A stretch of DNA of 9,922 nt from positions 1 to 9,922 of the forward strand of contig CAZHYM010000025.1 in assembly GCA_964536785.1 (NCBI GenBank), read 5' to 3'. The notes below the pieces were generated by a model. That model was not told where the DNA came from, ran no database searches, and was given only the letters and a program-made list of their open reading frames with translations. The position numbers and the translations under genes are program-made. Each line of letters begins with the position of its first letter. Position 1 is the first letter of the stretch. This stretch comes from CAZHYM01 sp964536785. GTDB taxonomy: Bacteria > Patescibacteriota > Saccharimonadia > Saccharimonadales > Saccharimonadaceae. Below, piece after piece: positions 5,601 to 9,922 of the stretch.

Positions 5601-6794
5601 TTAACGTTCCTGAATAAAAGTTAAAGCGTTTCCAGATTTCCCAGCCCGTCCAGTTCGACCAATGCGGTGAACGTAATCATCATAAACTTTTGGTAAATCA
5701 AAATTGATCACATGACTGACATTGGGGATGTCAAGACCACGAGCGGCTACGTCGGTAGCTACTAGAACATTGACGGTATTGTCTTTGAAATTTCGTAGAG
5801 CCTTTTCGCGCTGCGATTGAGATTTGTTGCCATGAATTGCGGCAGCCGAAATTCCCATTTTAGATAAATTGTCAGCTAATCTCTGAACGCCGAATTTAGT
5901 TTCTCCGAAGATAATTACTTTTTCAAACTCAGGTTGCAGTAATAAATTGCTTAAGATATCGATTTTATCGGTTTTATCTTTAGCTCTAATTATATTTTGT
6001 TCAATATGATCATTGGTAGCGTTTTTGATAGCAGAGACGGTTAGCGGTTCGCGCATAAACTCTTCGACGATTTTTTTAACGCTCGGTGTCATTGTGGCGC
6101 TATAACAAAGAGTTTGTCTGTCACGAGAAATTTCAGATTCAATCTGGCGGATGTCTTTTTCAAAACCCATATCGCACATTCTATCTGCTTCATCCAGGAC
6201 AAAAGTCCTTACGTTGGACAAACGTAATATACGGCGGCTGATTAAATCTTTGACTCGTCCTGGAGTCCCGATGATTACATGTGGTCCGCGTTTGATTTGT
6301 TGAATTTGTTTGCCAATATTGTTTCCGCCAACTACGAGGGTTGAGAATAATTTTTGGCCAGCTGAAAACTTTTTAAATTCAACGTCAATTTGCTGAGCCA
6401 GTTCTCTAGTTGGCGCCAGTATCAACACACTAACGAAATCTTTGTTAGCTGACAATTTATCGATAATTGGTAGCAGGAAAGCGGCCGTTTTGCCGGTGCC
6501 TGTATTTGCTAAACCAATTATGTCACGGTTGCTTAGTGATGCCGGTATGCACTTATCTTGAATTTCTGATGGCGTTTTAAAGCCCATGTACTCTAAAGTC
6601 GCTAGAGTCTGATTGCTCAAACCAAAATCCGAGAAGTTATTTTCTGGAGAATAGGGAATATCAGCCTGAGCTTCAATTGCCTTGTTGATATATCGTTTTG
6701 GATCGATGTTCGAATATTTGTTTCTGTTGTTGTGCTGATTTTTAGACGTAGAATATCTACGGCGAAAATCGCCTCTGGTGTATTGTCGTTGCAT
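5601..6794 (-). CDS. DEAD-box ATP-dependent RNA helicase
   Basis: A 397-residue superfamily 2 helicase with every core motif: the Q motif (F54 to Q79), motif I ANTGTGKT (96-103), Ia APTREL (127-132), Ib TPGR (177-180), II DEAD (201-204), III SAT (232-234), V ATDVAARGLD (346-355) and VI HRIGRTGRAG (376-385). It unwinds short RNA duplexes using ATP, typically in ribosome assembly, mRNA turnover or cold adaptation. A basic, Asn/Arg-rich extension of about 50 residues precedes the core and may bind RNA. The protein stops 12 residues after motif VI, so it lacks the long C-terminal tail of many bacterial RhlE/CshA-type enzymes. The ATG at 6794 has AAAGG five bases upstream. The paralogue type cannot be assigned safely. 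Confidence 0.95.
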   Translation of the reverse strand: MQRQYTRGDFRRRYSTSKNQHNNRNKYSNIDPKRYINKAIEAQADIPYSPENNFSDFGLSNQTLATLEYMGFKTPSEIQDKCIPASLSNRDIIGLANTGTGKTAAFLLPIIDKLSANKDFVSVLILAPTRELAQQIDVEFKKFSAGQKLFSTLVVGGNNIGKQIQQIKRGPHVIIGTPGRVKDLISRRILRLSNVRTFVLDEADRMCDMGFEKDIRQIESEISRDRQTLCYSATMTPSVKKIVEEFMREPLTVSAIKNATNDHIEQNIIRAKDKTDKIDILSNLLLQPEFEKVIIFGETKFGVQRLADNLSKMGISAAAIHGNKSQSQREKALRNFKDNTVNVLVATDVAARGLDIPNVSHVINFDLPKVYDDYVHRIGRTGRAGKSGNALTFIQER

Positions 6795-6846
6795 AATTGC
6801 CTTTCTTGACGTTTATGATGAAACGCAAGAAATAATTAAAGACTTA

Positions 6847-6871
6847 GCATTCATCCGAATAAGCTGAATGC
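6847..6871 (-). other. Inverted repeat in the helicase 5' leader
   Basis: GCATTCA (6847-6853) and TGAATGC (6865-6871) form a 7-bp stem with an 11-base loop, 53 bases before the helicase ATG. It lies just downstream of the candidate minus-strand -10, so it would sit near the 5' end of the mRNA. Leader structures are common in regulated RNA-helicase genes, but this one could also be an operator. Confidence 0.35.
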
Positions 6872-6885
6872 CTATTGCTAAAACA

Positions 6886-6894
6886 ATTTTAACA
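6886..6894 (-). promoter_or_regulatory. Candidate extended -10 promoter for the helicase
   Basis: On the minus strand this reads TGTTAAAAT, an extended -10 (TG plus TAAAAT). It would start transcription near 6879 and give a leader of about 85 bases containing the 6847-6871 inverted repeat. No well-spaced -35 is evident. Confidence 0.35.
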
Positions 6895-7007
6895 CAATAA
6901 CACTAAATATGCAATTTTATGACAAGTTTGCTGCACCTAATCTTGAAATAATTCAGTAATTTGGCTAAAATGATTGAAATTCGTTTAGAGTAGGGGGCTT
7001 TCTACTG

Positions 7008-7016
7008 TGCTATGAT
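7008..7016 (+). promoter_or_regulatory. Extended -10 promoter giving a leaderless heliorhodopsin mRNA
   Basis: TGCTATGAT sits six bases before the ATG at 7023, the same element and spacing as at the rhodanese gene. Transcription should start at the start codon. No Shine-Dalgarno sequence lies next to the ATG. Confidence 0.6.
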
Positions 7017-7022
7017 GAGTAT

Positions 7023-7793
7023 ATGGACAAAATAGATAAATCAACTCAAAATTCCTTGCGCAAATTAAACCTAACAGCGGGGCTATTTCATCTAGTTGTT
7101 GCCTTGGCTGTATCGATCTTTTCAAACTCATTTTCACTGCCTGTTACAGCGTCTTATTTAGCCGGCCCTCCCGGAACGGTATTTACCGGACCGATACTGC
7201 TTTTTAGCGTCCGAGTCGGCTCGGCTGTTGCTCTATTTTTGGGCCTGTCAGCTCTGTTTCATTTTATAGTTTCGTCTGATGCTTTTTTCAAAAAATATAT
7301 CGATGGTCTAAAAAATCGAATTAACGTATTTCGTTGGATTGAATATTCAATTAGCTCTACTCTTATGATGCTTTTGATCGCTCAGATAACCGGTATTAGC
7401 GATTACGGAGCTTTACTAGGAATTGCTGGCGTCAACGCCTCGATGATTTTATTTGGCTGGCTACAAGAGAAATATGAACAACCTGGCTCTCGTGGCTGGT
7501 TGCCATTTATCTTTGGTTGTATAGCTGGGGTTGTGCCATGGTTAGTTATATTGATTGCTGTCCTTGCTCCTAACTCACCATCGCCTGCAACTCCGCCAAG
7601 TTTTGTGTATGGAATAATAATTTCACTCTTTATTTTGTTTAACTCATTTGCTTTGGTTCAATACAAACAGTACCAAGCCAAGGGTAAGTGGAGTAACTAT
7701 TTGAAAGGCGAAAAAACCTATATCTATCTAAGTTTTATAGCCAAAGCTTTATTAGCGCTGCAGATCTTTGCTAATACTTTGATCCCAAAATAG
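7023..7793 (+). CDS. Heliorhodopsin
   Basis: A 256-residue protein with seven hydrophobic helices (about 17-35, 58-82, 101-124, 128-148, 158-182, 194-214 and 232-253). Helix 3 carries the family signature RW.EYS (104-109) with the counterion Glu107. Helix 7 carries YLSFIAK with Ser237 and the retinal-binding Lys241. His23 and His80 are also present. From memory these match the residue numbers of the reference heliorhodopsin 48C12, which makes the call firm. Other family landmarks are FNSFALVQYKQY and YLKGEKTY in the helix 6-7 region. Heliorhodopsins bind retinal, insert with the N-terminus in the cytoplasm (opposite to type-1 rhodopsins) and have slow photocycles; most show no ion pumping and are thought to signal or regulate partners. 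Leu246, in the LALQIF stretch after the lysine, sits where I recall a Trp in relatives. Its own promoter and terminator make it monocistronic. No carotenoid or retinal synthesis gene is in view. Confidence 0.93.
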   Translation: MDKIDKSTQNSLRKLNLTAGLFHLVVALAVSIFSNSFSLPVTASYLAGPPGTVFTGPILLFSVRVGSAVALFLGLSALFHFIVSSDAFFKKYIDGLKNRINVFRWIEYSISSTLMMLLIAQITGISDYGALLGIAGVNASMILFGWLQEKYEQPGSRGWLPFIFGCIAGVVPWLVILIAVLAPNSPSPATPPSFVYGIIISLFILFNSFALVQYKQYQAKGKWSNYLKGEKTYIYLSFIAKALLALQIFANTLIPK

Positions 7794-7808
7794 TCAGAAA
7801 CTTAAACT

Positions 7809-7843
7809 AAAAGAGGCAATTTACAAAAGTTGCCTCTTTTTTC
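7809..7843 (+). terminator. Strong intrinsic terminator after heliorhodopsin
   Basis: AAAAGAGGCAA (7809-7819) and TTGCCTCTTTT (7830-7840) form a perfect 11-bp stem with a 10-base loop, and the T run continues to 7842. It lies 15 bases after the stop codon and separates heliorhodopsin from the DUF2130 gene. Confidence 0.9.
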
Positions 7844-7845
7844 TT

Positions 7846-7851
7846 TATAAT
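7846..7851 (+). promoter_or_regulatory. Consensus -10 for the DUF2130 gene
   Basis: A perfect TATAAT follows the terminator directly. A start near 7858 gives a leader of about 22 bases that contains GAGG (7872-7875), four bases before the ATG. Possible -35 sequences (TTTACA or TTACAA at 7820-7826) lie in the terminator loop with a longer than ideal spacing of 19-20 bases. Confidence 0.55.
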
Positions 7852-7879
7852 AAGAAATAACAATCGATTGTGAGGTTAA

Positions 7880-9142
7880 ATGAAAAACATAAAAGTGTCA
7901 ATTCAAGATGAAAATACTCTGATATTGTTAGAAGATGGGTTAAAGGGCGACCTAATCGATCTAAAGTCTATCCATGAAGTCGATATAGATAAATCATCAG
8001 TAGAGAAAATTGTTAATTCAATAAAACTCGATAAATTCAATGATGAACTAAGAAAAGCGCTTGAAGCGAAAGAGCGAGAAAAATTATTGCAAATTCAACT
8101 TAAGGAAAGGGAATTTGCAGAGATTAGTAAGCAGGCTATATCTGATAAAGAGGCAAAGATTATGGAACTACAGGCCAAACTGGAGTCAGCTGAGATCCAA
8201 AAAGATCTAGCTGTCACAAAGGCGGTTAGCCTAATCGAAAAAGAGAGGACTGAGTTAGTTTTTGAACTTGGCAGCAAGGAAAATGAACGAAAAACTCTTG
8301 AGTTGTCGCTAAAGGACAAGTACGAAACTCAAATTAAAGATCGCGATGACATGATCGAGCGGCTTAAGGACATGAAAGCTAAATTATCAGTTAAGCTTGT
8401 CGGTGAGAATTTAGAGCAGCATTGTCAAAATGAATTTAATAATGTTCGAGCGAGCATGTTCCCATTTGCTTATTTTGAAAAGGACAATACGTCTCTCAAG
8501 GAGAACGAATCCGATGCAAAAGGCACAAAAGGTGATTTTATTTATAGAGATTATGATAGTCCGGGCGGCGCTGAAATTATTTCAATTATGTTTGAGATGA
8601 AAGACGAGCAAATTACGTCAGAAAATAAAAAAACTGTCGACAGTCATTTGAAGAAACTTGACGAGGATCGTAAAAAGAAAAACTGTGAATATGCAGTTTT
8701 GGTTACACTACTAGAGTCCGAAAATGATTTGTATAATCGCGGGATAGTCGACGTTTCTTATAAATACGATAAAATGTACGTAATTCGTCCGCAATTTTTT
8801 CTGCCACTTGTCTCTCTGCTAAAAAACGCCAGTCTTAAAACGGCTGAGGCAAAACGCCAACTCGTTGAGGCAAAAAATAGCAATATCGATATTGAAAATT
8901 TTGTTGATAATATGGAAAACTGGAAATCGAGCTGGTCTATCAATATGAAAAATGCTAGCAAAAAACACTTTGAAGCGATTGAGCAGATTGATAAAGCGAT
9001 AAAAGATTTGCAAAAAGTTCGCGATGCTTTAACTTTGTCGGACAAGCATCTATTGTCGGCAGAGAATAAGATGGAAGATTTGACCATCAAACGACTAACC
9101 AAGAACGCGCCATCTGTAGCGGAACGATTTAAAACTACTTAA
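7880..9142 (+). CDS. DUF2130 family protein: coiled coil plus nuclease-like core
   Basis: A 420-residue soluble protein. Residues about 50-170 are a long, highly charged coiled coil (K/E/R/Q-rich heptads). The conserved DUF2130 core follows: GENLEQHCQNEF (175-186), KGDFIYR (217-223), ISIMFEMKDE (234-243), LDEDRKKKNCEYAVLVTLLE (260-279) and YVIRPQFFLPLVSLL (300-314). A second helical region (about 320-400) completes the usual architecture. Glu177, Asp219 and Glu239-x-Lys241 are spaced like the catalytic residues of PD-(D/E)xK nucleases, so DNA cleavage or processing is a fair but unproven inference; the function of DUF2130 is not established. The start at 7880 has a weak ribosome binding site, GAGG. 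It is an independent transcript between two terminator-like hairpins. It is not the restriction subunit of a visible system, as no methylase or specificity gene lies nearby. Confidence 0.85.
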   Translation: MKNIKVSIQDENTLILLEDGLKGDLIDLKSIHEVDIDKSSVEKIVNSIKLDKFNDELRKALEAKEREKLLQIQLKEREFAEISKQAISDKEAKIMELQAKLESAEIQKDLAVTKAVSLIEKERTELVFELGSKENERKTLELSLKDKYETQIKDRDDMIERLKDMKAKLSVKLVGENLEQHCQNEFNNVRASMFPFAYFEKDNTSLKENESDAKGTKGDFIYRDYDSPGGAEIISIMFEMKDEQITSENKKTVDSHLKKLDEDRKKKNCEYAVLVTLLESENDLYNRGIVDVSYKYDKMYVIRPQFFLPLVSLLKNASLKTAEAKRQLVEAKNSNIDIENFVDNMENWKSSWSINMKNASKKHFEAIEQIDKAIKDLQKVRDALTLSDKHLLSAENKMEDLTIKRLTKNAPSVAERFKTT

Positions 9143-9153
9143 TTATAAAAATA

Positions 9154-9174
9154 GGCCCGATTTATAATCGGGCC
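9154..9174. terminator. GC-rich hairpin between convergent genes
   Basis: GGCCCGATT (9154-9162) and AATCGGGCC (9166-9174) form a perfect 9-bp stem with a 3-base loop, 12 bases after the DUF2130 stop and 41 bases after the stop of the minus-strand gene. On the minus strand it is followed by TATTTTTAT, a usable T run; on the plus strand only a broken T-rich stretch follows. It may serve both genes, more clearly the minus-strand one. Confidence 0.65.
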
Positions 9175-9214
9175 CTTAGGTTGCTTTCATTTTAATTCGA
9201 GTGGGTGAGAGCTT

Positions 9215-9859
9215 TTAAGCTCCGTTATATGCAATTGTTGAAGATTGTCCATAGACATGCTCGGACGCTCTAGGCGGTAAATAATCCACGATTTCCTCTG
9301 TTTCAATAGAATCACAGAGTCCAAGAGCAATGCAGAGCTGGAGAAGTTTATCGACTAAAGCCGATAGCGTGTTAAAATCCAAAAGATTATTATCTGAACT
9401 GTAGCTGTCGCAGGTTGAGACTTTGTCTTCTGAGCAAATGTATCGAATTTCAATCAATCTCTCGCCCGACTTTTTTTCACCTGGGTTGTTGTAGCCCTCA
9501 ATAAACGAGCCGTAGCGACTGAGATTGATCCAATAAGTTTGGTTAGAAATCTCTTCGTAGATATTCCACGAATCGATTACGTTGCCATTCCAGTCGATCT
9601 TTTCCAGAATTTTTAATCTGTCAATTTTTTGGTACGAGCCGTAGCTCATTAACCGTTCTGACAGATCAATCACCTTGTCGATAGTCTTATTGTAGGCGAC
9701 TACTCGACAGCTGATCTCGTACTCTTTGCTTGAATAATTTGGTGCAAAGATGTACTTTTCGGATTTGGTCACGCGATGTTCGATGTGGTCTTTTTTCGTC
9801 TTCACTAATTTCACACCCTTTTTATATATTTTGAAAGCACCAAACACTGAGACCTCCAT
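9215..9859 (-). CDS. Hypothetical protein, unknown function
   Basis: I do not recognise this 214-residue protein. It has no signal peptide and no membrane helix and looks soluble and mixed alpha/beta. Visible segments: a basic N-terminus (about 8-37, many Lys), an aromatic, charged middle with SWNIYEEISNQTYWINLSRYG (about 97-117), a run of S, D and N residues (about 150-160), and a hydrophobic helix with ALVDKLLQLCIALGLC (about 167-182). The four cysteines are scattered, not in a metal-site pattern. Two starts are possible: the ATG at 9859, or the GTG four codons later (9847), which has GGAGGT four bases upstream and may be the better one. The frame is open to about 9898 without another obvious start. 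It ends in front of the hairpin at 9154-9174. Confidence 0.6.
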   Translation of the reverse strand: MEVSVFGAFKIYKKGVKLVKTKKDHIEHRVTKSEKYIFAPNYSSKEYEISCRVVAYNKTIDKVIDLSERLMSYGSYQKIDRLKILEKIDWNGNVIDSWNIYEEISNQTYWINLSRYGSFIEGYNNPGEKKSGERLIEIRYICSEDKVSTCDSYSSDNNLLDFNTLSALVDKLLQLCIALGLCDSIETEEIVDYLPPRASEHVYGQSSTIAYNGA

Positions 9860-9891
9860 TAGGAGCCGCCCCAGGTCCTTTTGAAGTAGGA

Positions 9892-9913
9892 CACTTGTCT
9901 AGAAAGACAAGTG
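9892..9913. other. Perfect hairpin near the right edge
   Basis: CACTTGTCT (9892-9900) and AGACAAGTG (9905-9913) form a perfect 9-bp stem with a 4-base AGAA loop. It lies 33 bases upstream of the minus-strand gene's first ATG. It is not followed by a T run on either strand within view, so an operator or leader structure is as likely as a terminator. A smaller repeat, GTCCT (9875-9879) with AGGAC (9888-9892), abuts it. Confidence 0.5.
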
Positions 9914-9922
9914 CATGAAGCG

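Noticed and set aside
7880..9142. DUF2130 gene as part of a restriction or defence operon
   Set aside because: It is flanked by terminators, and no methylase, helicase partner or toxin-antitoxin-like gene adjoins it.

Overview
The window looks like a chromosomal segment of a Patescibacteria/CPR bacterium, most plausibly Saccharibacteria-like. This is inferred from gene content: a DUF1566-type diversity-generating retroelement (DGR), large secreted proteins with GYAWSE..GW repeats and FN3-like modules, a heliorhodopsin, and short or absent mRNA leaders. TGA acts as a normal stop (it ends avd), which argues against the UGA-recoding Gracilibacteria/SR1 lineages. No taxonomic marker gene is present, so the assignment is tentative.

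Left part (1-2700): a complete DGR in the order target gene, avd, template repeat (TR), reverse transcriptase (RT). The target gene (5' end outside the window) ends in a DUF1566/C-type-lectin-like domain whose last 45 codons are the variable repeat (VR, 701-835). The 135-bp TR (1419-1553) aligns to it without gaps. I count 18 differences, 17 of them at TR adenines, which is the signature of adenine-specific mutagenic retrohoming. Avd (891-1259) and the RT (1541 or 1553 to 2686) supply the machinery. The last base of the TR is the first base of one candidate RT start codon (TAATG), and the 160 bases before the TR can fold into a compact RNA structure.

Middle (2700-5600): a secreted and anchored FN3-like surface protein, then a small two-helix membrane protein with a good sigma70-type promoter, then a single-domain rhodanese that appears to be leaderless. 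A DEAD-box RNA helicase lies on the minus strand (5601-6794).

Right part (6795-9922): a heliorhodopsin (7023-7793) with its retinal lysine and counterion glutamate in place and its own leaderless-type promoter and terminator; a DUF2130 coiled-coil protein with a nuclease-like core (7880-9142); a hairpin that may terminate transcription from both sides; and an unrecognised minus-strand gene (9215-9859).

Taken together, the DGR plus the adjoining adhesin-like protein suggest a cell-surface diversification locus, possibly used for host or prey recognition. The right half is ordinary chromosome enriched in a light-related protein and an uncharacterised nuclease-like protein.
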